A stretch of DNA of 64,000 nucleotides from Impatiens glandulifera (Eukaryota > Streptophyta > Magnoliopsida > Ericales > Balsaminaceae), in contig NC_061863.1 of the NCBI RefSeq assembly GCF_907164915.1, positions 35,003,382-35,067,381 of the forward strand. The letters run 5' to 3'. This document shows, piece by piece, positions 9,679-20,690 of the stretch (positions are counted from its first letter, which is position 1; each line of letters starts with the position of its first letter). The position numbers and the translations under genes are program-made. The notes under the pieces were generated by a model. That model was not told the origin of the DNA and made no database searches. It saw only the letters and a program-made list of their open reading frames with translations.

Positions 9679-12600
9679 AACTATTTGAATCTTCCTTTCT
9701 TTGTAATGATTTTATAGGGGATATTCCATATTTTATTGAGCTTCCAACTATCTTCATTAATCGGAATTCCCGTCCATTTATGTATGAGAGCGTTGCCATC
9801 AGAAATAATGTCATCCCAAACTTTTCCTTATGTTCTCTTATTTGTGTTATGAATTCTTGTATTTCTTTCTCCCTAGGTATTGTAGACCAGAGCTCCAAAG
9901 AACCATTTGAAAACATTCGCATAAAATCTATCTCCCTTAGCCTTTTTCTTTACAAGCTCTATGATTTCGTTCAATGTACCTGAAAGTTTAGTGATATTCA
10001 TGTTCGGATCAAAATTGATCCACAACTTGGATACAAATGTGCACTCCATAAATAAGTGATCAATGCTTTCCTCTTGTTCTGTGAAGATTGGGCAATTGAC
10101 ATCTGAAATATTCATATACTTCTTCATTCTGTCTCTTGTCGCCAATCTTTTCCTAAATGTCAGCTAAAAAATGAATTGGTTTCGAGGTATTACCTTTAAA
10201 GACAAGACTACTTTGTGCTAATCGACAATCACCTCCTTTGTTCAAATGATCTTTCATGCTTTTCGTGCCACAAACTTTTCATTCATAACAGTATCCCAGC
10301 TTTTTGTATCAATGTTTCTATTGAATTGTATATTATTGATAAAATTCAGAATTCTGACTCCTTCTAGAATACTCCTAAGAATAAAGCTACATTTTCTTTT
10401 TTGAATATCTCTAATTGAGTATAAGAGACATTTTCTTCTAATTCTGACTCCAATAGATTGGAATTCCTCCCGAAGAATTATTGGATTATTCTCTAACCAT
10501 GGATCGTGCAAGAATAATATTCCATTTCCATTCATAATTCTGAACTTCATCATCTGATATGCCTCTCCTTTAGTTCTTAGGATTTTCTTCGAGGACCATG
10601 CCATTTCATTTTTTATTTGGCATGTCCATATGCTAGCTTCTCCTTTCACGAATCTCGTATGAACCCATTTGACCCATAATGAATCTTCCTTCATCTCAAG
10701 GGCCCATACATATTTGATTGTGAGCGCTCGAATCCATATGACATAATTTTTAATGCCAAACCCTCCTTCTTCCTTTGGGGGTACATATAGTTTCCCATTT
10801 GACCTTTTTCCTCCTCTTCCTTAGTACCCCAGATAAAGTCTCTCATCAGCTTATTTAGTTCAGCCATAAAATTTTTAGGAATGACTATTTGTTGTGCCCA
10901 GTAGACAATGATTCTCATAGTCACTCTTTTCACAAGCTCTATTCTTCTTGCGTAAGACAAGTTTTTTGTAACTCATCCTAAGATAGAATTTCTGACCTTT
11001 TCAATAAGTGGGCGAAAATGTAAGCTTTGAAGTTAATTTCTAGATAAGGGGACTCCAAGATATTTGCTAGAAGTGTTTCTTCTTTTATTCCCCATGATAT
11101 TAAATATATTATACTTCAAATTCTCTTTCACTCCTCCTCCATTGAAAGCATGGATTTTGTCTTCATTAATGAATAAACCTATAATACTAGAAAACATTTC
11201 CAGTGCTTCCTTGATTGTACTAACAGATTCAACATCTGCGTGAGTCACTAAGAGTAGATCATCATCAAAACAAACATGTGTTATTGCTTGTTCCTTGTAG
11301 TAGGGGTGAAATTTGAATTTATGGTTCCTTAAGAGAATTTTAAAGATACAATCCAGGATATCAATAATAAGAACGAATATGTAATGTGAGAGAGAATCTC
11401 CTTGCCTTACTCTCTTTTCACCCTTAAAGAAGCCACTATGTATGCCATTCACGCTAATAATGAAGTGAGGGGTCGAAACACACTTCATTAACCACTCGAT
11501 AAAAATGTTAGGGAAACCGACAACATAAAGGAATTCATGAATAGATTCTCATCTTATCGAGTCAAAAGCTTTTTGAATGTCAATTTTGAAAGCCACTCTC
11601 GGAGATATAACTTTCTTCCCATAACTTTTCAAAAAACTTTACATAAGAAGTATGTTATGGGAGATAGAGCGATTCAGAATAAAAGTTGATTGCCGTAAAC
11701 TAATTAATTTTGAAATAACAGTTTTAAATATATGCAAAAGGATTTTAGTGATGATTTTATAGATTACATTACAACATGAAATAGGACCAAAAGTCCTAAA
11801 TTTTTTTCGGAAGTGAGATTTTGGGAATCAGATTCAATACTGTAACGTTCCATTGTTTAAGCATTTTCCTATTTTGAAAGAATTCTAGTACCCCTTCACT
11901 TACTTCTTTCCCAACTATATCCCAGTTTTCCTTGAAGAAATTGGCATTGTATCCATATAGCCCTGAAATTTTACCTTCTTTCATTGTAAACAAAGTATTC
12001 TTGATCTCTACTTGACTAACCCTTGCTACCAGCTTATTAACATCCTCATTGTCGATTCTTCTTAACAATCTATTACAACACCCCAAGTCTGGCATCGAGT
12101 CCTTCGTTACTCAGTTTTGTTCCAACCTGACCCTTATAATAACTGATAGCTTCCTTTTGAACTACTTCCTGTCCTTGAAGAATTTCCCCATTATAATCTT
12201 TCAATCTGAGGACTTGGTTCCTGAAGTTTCGAGCCGTGCAATTCCTGTAGAAGAAGGCAGTATTTTTATCTCCCAAAGAAAGCCAACTTTCTCTAGACTT
12301 TTGCTTGAAGAAACTTTCTTCTTTTTAGTAGAGATCTCTAAAATTTGTCAGTACTTCTTTCTCCTCAACTTGATTATTAGGTAGGTTCTGCATCCTCAAG
12401 CTTTTATTTTGAATATTCTCCAATTTTATTTGACCCTTTTTTTATCTGCTATAATTTTTCCTGTCAAACTTGTTGAGCTTACTTTTCAGGATCCTGAGTT
12501 TTTAATAAACACGAAACATCTTTGTCCCGTATATATTGGTATTCCAGGTTTCCGTTAGTACTCCTTTGAATTCTTCGTTTTTCATCTAGAAATTAAAGAA

Positions 12601-13283
12601 TTTGAAATACCTCTTTAGTCTTTTCTTCATTTCCCAGAAAAATTTCAACGGGCAATGAGACCTGTCCATTTCTCGTTGATCAATCCACGATTAATGCGAC
12701 TCTTCCTCATTTCCTCTGACCCTCTAGTAGCTGACCATGAAAATAGATTACCTAAACTAGAAGGTTCGATACAGTTGATGACTCTGATGCATTCATTAAA
12801 CTCCAGCATTTCTAGCGTGATCCCCATTTCTAGCTCTTTTTCTTGGATGAATCTGATGAAATTGAAGTCGCCCATTAAGATCCAAGGCTCATCATCATTC
12901 ACTTTACTCTTGATCTCTCTCCATAACTATTTTCTTTCTCCTGCTACATTGCTTCCATAGATAGCAGCAAAATAGAATTTCGCCTTTGTTATCCTACTAA
13001 CAATCTCCACCATGATGACCTGCTTATTGTCGAATAACTTCTTGACCTCAACTAAGCTCTTATTCCATCCAACCCAGATTCTGCTTTTACACCCATCTGA
13101 ATTGTGAATATAAGACCAGTCGCTACTAAAACAACTTTTACTAATAGTATCGATTTGATTGTGTCTTACTCTCGTCTCTAGTATACCCATAATAGTGATT
13201 TCATGCCTTTCAATCATTTTTCTGACTTCCTTCCTTTTGATGGGATCGTTGAGCCCCCTAATATTCCAGGTCATTATATTCAT
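9679..13283 (-). pseudogene. LINE ORF2 relic: endonuclease, reverse transcriptase, zf-RVT
   Basis: Minus strand. The ATG at 13283 begins MNIMTWNIRGLNDPIKRKEV, the start of an APE-type endonuclease (Exo_endo_phos); LETRV and WILMGDFNFI (about 12885) are further EN motifs. RT motifs follow: GYNANFFKENW near 12000, RQGDSLSHYIFVL near 11400, and the catalytic box FDDDLLL at about 11252-11268 (usually FADD). A zf-RVT-like end is at about 10145-9873 (SIDHLFMEC, with the second Cys of the usual CPxC changed to Phe). The C-terminus is cut by copia element 1 at 9679. There are many stops and shifts between blocks. Confidence 0.85.
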
Positions 13284-13339
13284 GAAGAAAGGTTGACAAC
13301 GTGCTTATTTCTTCCTTTCCTTTTCCCTATAATCTTCCT

Positions 13340-15350
13340 TTATATTTGTGGTTTGTATGGAATTACAGGTCTAGGATGCTGCCTTCCTCTCATCTGCGTT
13401 TGGGACTGAAATATTTTGTTAGAAGAGGAGTTGGAAGTTCCTTCGTCTACGGGTTCTTTGTTTCCTGCCTCTGTTGGGATCTTCTCTGTTTCTAGGTTAC
13501 CCTTCTCAATATTTTCTATTTCCTTATGTTCTTTGGCTTGTCCTTCCACATTTTTCTTTCCTTTCTTACTTCCCTCTTCTTGAGTTTGATTTCCTTTTGT
13601 TCCTTCACCCGAATTCTGAACAACTTTTCCTTTGGCATCGCTTTCTTGTGTTTCTTGCTTTTCCACCACTGTTTCATTTGTACTAGGAACCTTTTGTTGC
13701 TTGGCTTCTCCATTCTGCATTTGTTGTTCCTAGTTTGCTTTCTGGTTGGCCATTAATTTAGGGCATCTCACTATAGAATGTTTAAAGGTATTGCAGTTCA
13801 CACATATGTACAGTCGCCATTCATAGTATATGCCCATCTTGGTAACATTTCCCTTTCGATCCACCACTATAGTTTCGTCGGGGAGAACGCTTCTAGGTTG
13901 AACTTCAATGCTCATCTTAGAATATGTGAGATTTTTGCGTTCCTTAGTGATATTGTCCATGTATAGCGGGTTTCCTATAAGGCTAACGAAATTTCTTAAG
14001 GCTTCTGCGTTGTAGATGTGGGGAGGGATATTTCGCAACTTGAACTAGATTTGCACTATTTCTTTTGGTACCCTCTTTCCATTTTTCGAGGTTCATACAT
14101 TCTTTCCTCACATGTGTATGTCCCAACTCTAAAATTTTCTCAAGATTAACCTCTTGATTAAATTTCATGAAATACATGTCGTGACTATTATAGGTGACCT
14201 TCATTAGACCTTCTTTTCCCCATTGCTTCATGAGTTCTTTCTTGATGACATCAAGAGTGGCAAGTTATTTTCCAATATAATTACCCACTATCACCTGTTC
14301 CCATGATCGAATGCATTTTTCTTCAACGTCTGATGGTACCTTCAACTCAAAGGGATTTTCGAGTTTTTCCACCTTTTGTTTTAACACACCTAGGAAAATC
14401 TGTCCTTTTCCTGGGATTTTATTTTCACTTTCTTTTGTTAAGTTTTGACCCTGCTTTTTGTCTGAATTCTTCTTCCAAACTTGATCAACCTGCTAATTTG
14501 GGTTCTTCTTCAGAGTATAAACCTTTGTCTTGGTACAATTTTCTAACTCTCTCATTGTGTTGACGGATCAGCTAACAATAATGTCATACTCCTCTTTTTT
14601 TAGAAGGTTCCAATCTTGGAGGTAGTACAAGTTTAGCTGAATAGTGATTTGTTGAGCTCTTTCTTTGTTGAGAATCATTTTTCCATTTTTATCTTGCATC
14701 AACATCCTTAAAATTTGGTTTCTCAGCCCTTTCAAGTTTTCCCTCTCATTAAAACCAACCTTCCATTTTCCTTTTGCATTCTCTTCGGTTTCCCCTACTT
14801 TCTTGTTTACTGCATTATTCTGACATTTGTTTCCAACCTTGATTTCTTCCAGACCAGCACTATTTTCCTTTTGTTCCCCTGTTCTTTCCTTCTTCTTGTT
14901 GGTCGCCTCTATTTTATTTTTCTTTCCTTTTTTTCTCTATGACTTACCAATTTTATCGGATTAATTCTGATCTAAAAAGAATCAGCAACAAATTCATTTG
15001 AAAAAGTTTGTTTATTTGGGCAATCAATATGTATTTCATTTTTCCTCTTATATCCATTGAAATTCATCTTAATAGAATTATCGAAGGCTATGGTGGAAGA
15101 AGTCATACTTGTAGGTTTTCTAGAGTTGACATTGATGCTCTTGCTCACGAATTCAGGGGTGCCATCCTTCCCTTCTTTAGCCAGAGTGTCTTTATTTTTA
15201 TGAGAGGTGATGGGATATGTGTCCCTATATCCTTCATGTTAGTTATCTGCATCCTAGAATTCTTTGGGTCAGTAGAGCAAGAATTTGATACCTCAGGTGC
15301 CTATTTAAGAGAATAGGCCAAGCTTGAGCCAAAGGTTGCCAAAGAAGAAA
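13340..15350 (-). pseudogene. LINE ORF1 relic: DUF4283 nucleic-acid-binding protein with CCHC knuckle
   Basis: Minus strand, upstream of ORF2. A basic N-terminal part runs to about 14700 (ENAKGKWKVGFNERENLKGL, LNKERAQQITIQLNLYYL). The DUF4283-like core is at about 14360-14050 (EEKCIRSWEQVIVGNYIG, LMKQWGKEGLMKVTYNS, HDMYFMKFNQE). An intact CX2CX4HX4C knuckle, CVNCNTFKHSIVRC, is near 13770-13815. The lysine/glutamate-rich C-terminus ends MRGRQHPRPVIPYKPQI at 13340, 57 bp before the ORF2 ATG. It matches the relic at 59160-60828 block by block. Several frameshifts. The N-terminal limit near 15350 is uncertain. Confidence 0.75.
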
Positions 15351-15699
15351 GATTTCATATTGGAGAAGCTTTCATGTTTCCAGATATTGATTCGAAGTGG
15401 CAAAAGTATATGGATTCTTAATTAGCGAAGTAACAAACAAAAAATCAGTATAGAATAATGAATTTCTACACAACAGAAAATCGAGAATGTTTTCTGATGT
15501 CGACCGAGAGTGCGACCATAGTTGGCTATAAGTGAGAAAACTGACAAACATCGGCGCTTATCGCGATGCGCGATTAGAACGGTTGAAACCCTAACGGCGC
15601 TTGTGAATGATCCAATCGGGGTTTCCTCAACACTACCGATCGTGTGGTTCGTGGCGATCGTGTCATTTGTGCCGATATTGACTTCGATTGTGCGGAATT
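15351..15699 (-). other. LINE 5' untranslated region, part 1
   Basis: Non-coding and relatively GC-rich. On the plus strand it contains gcgcgattagaacggttgaaaccctaacggcgctt followed by gatcgtgt-type repeats. A diverged copy of this module appears beyond copia element 2 (about 20350-20440), so the LINE leader seems to hold two tandem modules with element 2 inserted between or within them. Confidence 0.5.
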
Positions 15700-15943
15700 T
15701 GTTAGAAATTAAAGTAATAATAATAATAATTAAGGAATCTTTTTGTTATTCAAGAGTCTCTTGGAATGTCCAAGCCTCTTGGTCTTATCTCTAGTAATGA
15801 GACTCTTCATTTCTCTTAGTTAATGTCTAAGTTATGTTTTTATTTTCACTCAAGGATATTTTTATTCTCTAAATTTTATATTCACTTTCTAATATATTTC
15901 TTCATGGTTCGATTATCGAAGTCCTGATTGTGACTTCGTTACA
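15700..15943 (+). repeat. 5' LTR of copia element 2
   Basis: 244 bp, from TGTTAGAAATTAAAG through an aataataataataatt run to ACTTCGTTACA. The 3' copy is about 30 bp longer because of an extra segment around ttaggttgtaatggtg. This is a short LTR, as in several copia lineages. Confidence 0.88.
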
Positions 15944-15955
15944 TGGTATCAGAGC
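15944..15955 (+). other. Primer binding site, element 2
   Basis: TGGTATCAGAGC immediately after the LTR, a full match to the initiator-Met-tRNA-complementary site typical of plant copia elements. Confidence 0.9.
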
Positions 15956-15995
15956 TTTGGTAACATTGGTGAAGAAGGTATTGTTGTTATTCAAT

Positions 15996-16900
15996 ATGGA
16001 AAGTGGTGGTCGTGTAGCTGGACTCGGTTTGGAGTAGTTAAACCAATCAAACTACCGGATATGGAAAACCTGTATGGAATCGTACCTCGTTGGGGAAGAT
16101 TTGTGGGACATCGTCGTAGACGATGATGATGTAGCTCCTGATGATGTTGCTGAAAATGCGGAAGCATTGAAGAAGCGAAAGAGACTCAATGCAAAGGCAT
16201 AATTTGTGTTGAAGAGGTCAATTTCCCACAATCTGTTCGAACACATCATCAGCTGTGGATCTGCTCGTGAGATCTGGGAAACGCTTGATCGTCTTTTCAA
16301 TAAGAAGAACGAGGCTCGTCTCTAGATGCTTGAAAACGAGTTGGCAGCCGCAAAGCAAATCGAATCTGTCTCCGAGTTCTTTCTTAAGGTAAAGAACATA
16401 TGCTCAGAAATTTCTTTATTGAATCCAGATGAGAAAATCTTAGAGGCTCGAACAAAGAGGTATATTGTTCGAGGACTTCGACCTGAATATACACCATTCA
16501 TCACCTCGATACAAGGTTGAGCTCAACAACCTTCACTCAAGGAGTTTGAAAATCTATTGTCATCTCAAGAGTCATTGGCCGCACAAATGACTTGAACGAG
16601 TATAAATGAGGAGTCAAACAATGTGTTGTTCGTGAAGAAATCGAGCTGGAAAAGGGAAAGTCGAAGAAGGAAGAAACATGTCAGGATTCTTCAAATATTC
16701 CTAAAAAATCCCTTAAGTATTTCAGGTGTGGCAAGACTGGAAACTTCAAGAGAGATTGTCGAGTAAATTTGAATGGAAATTTTGTTAGTTCAAAGCTCGG
16801 AGAAAAGTCTAACCAGCGTGTTGAGGAGGACTGGGACAAGGATTTTCATGTCGATGTGACGACTTAGAAGGAAAAGAAAACAGAGGCGTCTCATGGTAAA
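15996..16900 (+). pseudogene. gag relic of element 2
   Basis: The ATG at 15996 starts MESGGRV; LNQSNYRIWKTCMESYL and DLWDIV are the N-terminal gag (DUF4219-like) motifs, and the UBN2-type region includes REIWETLDRLFNKKNEARL, SVSEFFLKVKNICSEI and IVRGLRPEYTPFI. A zinc knuckle near 16719-16765 reads YFRCGKTGNFKRDC: the first Cys is Tyr and the His is Asn, so it cannot bind zinc normally. In-frame stops occur near 16035, 16201, 16323 and 16518. Confidence 0.85.
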
Positions 16901-16909
16901 CAAGAAATC

Positions 16910-18370
16910 GATCAACGGTGGATCGTCGATTCAGGGTGCGGACATCACGTTACTGGAGATGATTTTGTGTTCTCGTTGAGTCGAGTTCATAATGGGGGCG
17001 GTGGCATTATCATGGCAGCTAACTCGGTTCACGAAGTTCAAAAGGAAAGATCGGTTGTCATTGATAACGACAAAGGAGAATCTATTACCTTGAAGAATGT
17101 ATACCATGTTCCAGGAATCCGAAAGAATCTCTTTTCAGTTGCAAATGCTGTAGACGCTGGAAATCTGGTGTTGTTCGGTCCACATGATGTGAAATTCTTA
17201 AGGAATGTGAAATAAATCAAGGCGGATGTGGTTCATATTGGAACTCGGGTAAATGACCTCTTTATACTTTCAACTTCAAATTCGTACATAGAAAAGGTGA
17301 ACGACAAAAGCACCTCTTTTCTATGACATACAAGGCTTGGGCATGTCAATATGACTAAGCTCAATGTTATGTCTCGAAATAAACTTATCAAAGGTCTACC
17401 TGAAGATCAGAGAATTGAGGAGGGAAGTGTGTGAGAAGGATGTCAGTATGGGAAGGCTCATCGACTTCCATTCGACAACTCTATATCGAGAAGTAAGGGT
17501 ACTTTGGATCGAGTTCATAGTGACTTGTTGTGACCAACTCGAACAACCTCATACTCGGGAAGTAAATATATAATGTTGTTCGTGGATGATTTTTCTCAGT
17601 TCACTTGGGTGTACTTTGTGAAAGAGTAGTCTGAAGTGTTCTCCAAATTTCTCGAGTTCAAAGAGATGGTAGAAGGAGAACTGGAAAGGAAAATCCGAGT
17701 ATTGCGGATAGATAATGGTGGGGAATTTTGCTCAAAAGTGTTTGAATTGTTTCGTAGGCAAAATGGCATAAAAAGAGAACTCTCCTATCTTGAGAACCCA
17801 CAACAGAATGGGATAACCGAAAGGAAGATTCGACACCTTATAGAGACTTGTAAGTCTTGGCTGCATATGAAGAATATACCAAGGTAATTATGGATAGAAG
17901 GCATGAATTGTGCTGCTCATGTCATCAATCGAGTTCTAGTTAGCCCAAATGAGTTCAAATCTCCATTCAAGATGCTTTTTGATTTTAAGCCAAATGTTAA
18001 GCATTTTCGAGTTTTTGGATCTACTTGTTATGTCCATATTCCAGACTCGAGAAGGAGCAAATTGGATGCAAAGTCAGTCAAATGTGTGTTCGTCGTCTAT
18101 GACCATAGAAGGAAACAGTGGCGGTCTATGTATCCATCAACCCACAAATGCACTGTGTCGAGCGATGTTGTTTTCGACGCAATTTCTTCGTACTACATGA
18201 AGGATGTTGAAGAAACTTTTCAGACTAATATTCCCATTCACACGTCTACGGGAAGCTCCTGTAGTAAGGATAATAGTGACAGGGGGAGCCCTGACTTAGC
18301 TCAAGATACTTTAGTCGATGAAGGAGCAAAAGGTGAAAGTTTAACAGGAATTCCACATCAGGAAGAATAA
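16910..18370 (+). pseudogene. pol relic of element 2: protease and integrase
   Basis: The protease shows WIVDSGCGHHVTGDDF at about 16918-16965 with the DSG triad intact. LRHVNMTKLN-like GAG-pre-integrase sequence lies near 17335. The integrase core shows FVDDFSQFTWVYFVKE near 17580, LRIDNGGEFCSKVF near 17705 and ENPQQNGITERK near 17795, so the second Asp and Glu are visible. The C-terminal part runs from 17903 to 18370 (FKSPFKMLFDFKPNVKHFRV, acidic tail). Stops or shifts occur at about 17213, 17430, 17628 and 17886. Confidence 0.85.
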
Positions 18371-18479
18371 AGTCAACAACGGAATGGAGAATCTTGACCA
18401 AAAAGGAACATTATAAGGCCGTATTGATTCAAGAATGATAATTTTATAACAACCTTCTCTTGTTTCTTGGCAAACGCAA

Positions 18480-20024
18480 TAGACAATGAGGAACCTACTT
18501 CTTATAATGAAGCAAAGAATGTCAAGGAATGAGTGGAAGCAATGTAGGAGAAAATGCATGCTCTCAAGAAGAATGAGACACGGGACGTCGTTACGAAGCC
18601 TCCTAGTACTCAAGTAGTCACATGTAAGTGGGTGTATCGAATCAAGCGAAAGGCTGATGGAAGAATAAATCGATACAAAGCTAAATTGGTCGCTCGAGGA
18701 TTCTCTCAGAAGTATGGAGAAGATTACTAGGAGATATTCAACCCAATTGCGAAGATGACGTCAATTCGCACTATGTTGGCCTTACTAATAAGTTCTCGAT
18801 GGAAGCTGTGGCAATTGGATGTCAAGAATGAATTTCTATATGGAGAACTAGATCGTCCAATATATGGAACAACCACCTAGATTCGAGAAGACTGATGGTC
18901 CCCAATTGGTCTGTAGACTTAAGAAGGCATTATATGGATTAAAGCAAGCCCCACGTGCTTGGTATGGAAAGATTGTAGAATATCTTCAATTTTCTGGGTA
19001 CAAGGCTTCAGTATCCGACTCAAGTCTATTTATAAAGAAGAGTCAAGGACAGATGGTGGTGGTGCTTCTTTATGTGGATGATATAATCTTGACGGGTAGT
19101 AACTATGATGAGGTTGCTCGTCTACAAGATCAGATATCGCTTCGCTTTGAGATGAAGAAGCTTGGTGAACTTGGAACTTTCCTTGGTTTACAAATTGAAA
19201 GTTTCAATAAAGGTTTATTTGTATCGTAGATCAACTACGCAAAGAAGTTGGTAGAAAAATTTGGTATGACTGATGGAAAAAAGCGCTATACTCCTCTCGA
19301 CATAAATCCTAGACTCAGTCGAGACAAAGGAACATGTCTACCAGATCCTCGTCATTATCGTGTTCTTGTGGGAAGTCTGATTTATCTGACTATAATAAGG
19401 CCTGACATTGCTTATGCAGTTGGAGTGGTGAGTCAATACATGCAGGAGCCAAAGAAACCACACCTCGAAGAAGAGAAGAAAATTTTGAAGTATATTAATA
19501 CCTCACTAGATATTGGTCTACTATACGAAAAATATGCATCATTTGTCTTGCAAGGATATGCAGATGCTGACTTTGCTGAAGATCGAGACGATCGAAGGTG
19601 CACATTTGGGTTTGTTTTTCTTTGTGGAAACACTAGCATATCTTGGAGTAGTAGGAAATAAGGATTGGTATCCTTGTCTACAATAGAAGAGGAATACAAA
19701 GCATCAACTCACGCAGTACAAGAGTGCGTATGGCTTCGTAGACTCTGGGAGGATTTTCATGTCATGTTTGATCAGCCGGTTCCTATCCATGGAGATAATT
19801 TGAGTGCAATTAAATTGACTTCAAATCCTGTGTTTCATGCGAAGAAAAAACACATTTAGTTGGAGCATCATTTTATTTGTGAAAAAGTACAAGAGGGAAT
19901 CATTGAGATGGTTGTAGTAAGGAGTGAAGGCAATGTTGCTGATATCTTCACAAAAGCACTTCCTAAAGGTCATTTCGAAGATCTACGATCTAAGTTGGGA
20001 CTAGTTAATCGGACATCACTTTAA
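18480..20024 (+). pseudogene. pol relic of element 2: reverse transcriptase and RNase H
   Basis: RT begins with WVYRIKRKADG and KLVARGFSQKYGEDY near 18630. ALYGLKQAPRAWYGKI and the catalytic YVDD at 19071-19082 (VVVLLYVDDIILTGS) are intact. Then LGELGTFLGLQIE, TPLDINPRL, GSLIYLTIIRPDIAYAVGVV, and RNase H with ADADFAEDRDDRRCTFG and a final DIFTKALPKGHFEDLRSKLGL ending at about 20024, just before the purine tract. Stops at about 18728, 19227, 19659 and 19857 disable it. Confidence 0.87.
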
Positions 20025-20031
20025 GGGGGAG
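20021..20031 (+). other. Polypurine tract, element 2
   Basis: TTAAGGGGGAG directly before the 3' LTR, overlapping the end of pol, as usual for compact copia elements. Confidence 0.85.
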
Positions 20032-20309
20032 TGTTAGAATTTAAGTAATAATAATAATAATTAAGGAATCTTTTTGTTATTCAAGAGTCTCTTGGATTGT
20101 CCAACCCTCTTGGTCTTATCTCTAGTAATGAGACTCTTCATTTCTCTTAGTTAATGTCTAAGTTATATTTTTATTTTATATTAGGTTGTAATGGTGTTCT
20201 TATTTCAACAAGTTCAATAGATATATTTTCATTCTCTAAATTTCTATTCACTTTCTAATATATTTCTTCACGGCTCGATCAACGATGTCCTGATTATGAC
20301 TTCGTTACA
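20032..20309 (+). repeat. 3' LTR of copia element 2
   Basis: 278 bp with the same TGTTAGAA start and TTCGTTACA end as the 5' LTR. It includes a segment around ttaggttgtaatggtgttc not present in the 5' copy, so one copy has an indel. Confidence 0.88.
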
Positions 20310-20690
20310 ATATTGACTGTGTCGCTCGTGCCGCGGTGATTATAATGAAGCGCGATCCGTACGATTGAAACCCTAGTAGCGCTTGCAAAACAAGGGATTC
20401 CACGACTATGTCGATTTTGCCCTTCGTGGCGATCGTATTGTTCGTGCCTCTCGTGTCGATCGTGTTTGTCGTGTCGATCATATCGCTCGTGTCGATCGTG
20501 TTTAAATCAACAAACGACGTTTCTTGCTTTTCCTTTGATGCGATTGAATTTTTGATTTGTTATTATTGTTAAGTAGAATGATGTGCACGTTTTGGAAAAA
20601 AATTCAAGAATCTGTCGCAGGAAAATTCTCGCCGGAAATCTCTAGAGCTTTTTTTTGAAATTGATTGCTCACCTCTAAAATACATATCAA
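20310..20690 (-). other. LINE 5' end and 5'UTR, part 2
   Basis: The second part of the LINE leader. At about 20447-20505 it has a degenerate simple array of cgtgtcgatcgtgt type. The LINE 5' terminus (minus-strand start, about gaggtgagcaatcaattt) is near 20675-20690, next to satellite sequence. No ORF. Confidence 0.55.

Larger units (their letters stand above)
15700..20309 (+). mobile_element. Ty1/copia element 2 (short LTRs)
   Basis: A 4.6-kb copia element in the LINE 5'UTR. LTRs are 15700-15943 and 20032-20309, bounded TGTTAGAA...TTACA, with an intact primer site and a GGGGG purine tract. Order: gag, PR, INT, RT, RNase H, with no accessory ORF. It belongs to a different copia lineage from elements 1, 3 and 4 (short LTR, VDSGCGHHVTG protease, DNGGEF integrase). 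Flanking pentamers gaatt and atatt do not match exactly, so the target duplication is decayed. Each gene has several stops. Confidence 0.88.
254..20690 (-). mobile_element. Full-length plant L1-type LINE, split by two copia insertions
   Basis: A non-LTR retrotransposon on the minus strand. Its 3' end with A-tail (t-run then gggcg on the plus strand) is at 254-372. ORF2 and ORF1 lie in 9679 to about 15350, and the 5'UTR at about 15350-15699 and 20310-20690. Without copia element 1 (373-9678) and copia element 2 (15700-20309) it is about 6.5 kb, a usual full L1 length in plants. The satellite on both sides gives a degenerate target duplication (left around 235-250 with accatattg, right around 20694-20712 with agcatattg). 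Both ORFs carry many stops and frameshifts, so it is old. Confidence 0.8.

Noticed and set aside
13301..13756. Several overlapping plus-strand frames rich in Phe, Leu and Ser
   Set aside because: They are antisense to the lysine/glutamate-rich C-terminus of LINE ORF1.
15008..15316. 102-codon plus-strand open frame
   Set aside because: The opposite strand fits the N-terminal part of LINE ORF1; the plus frame has no recognisable motif.
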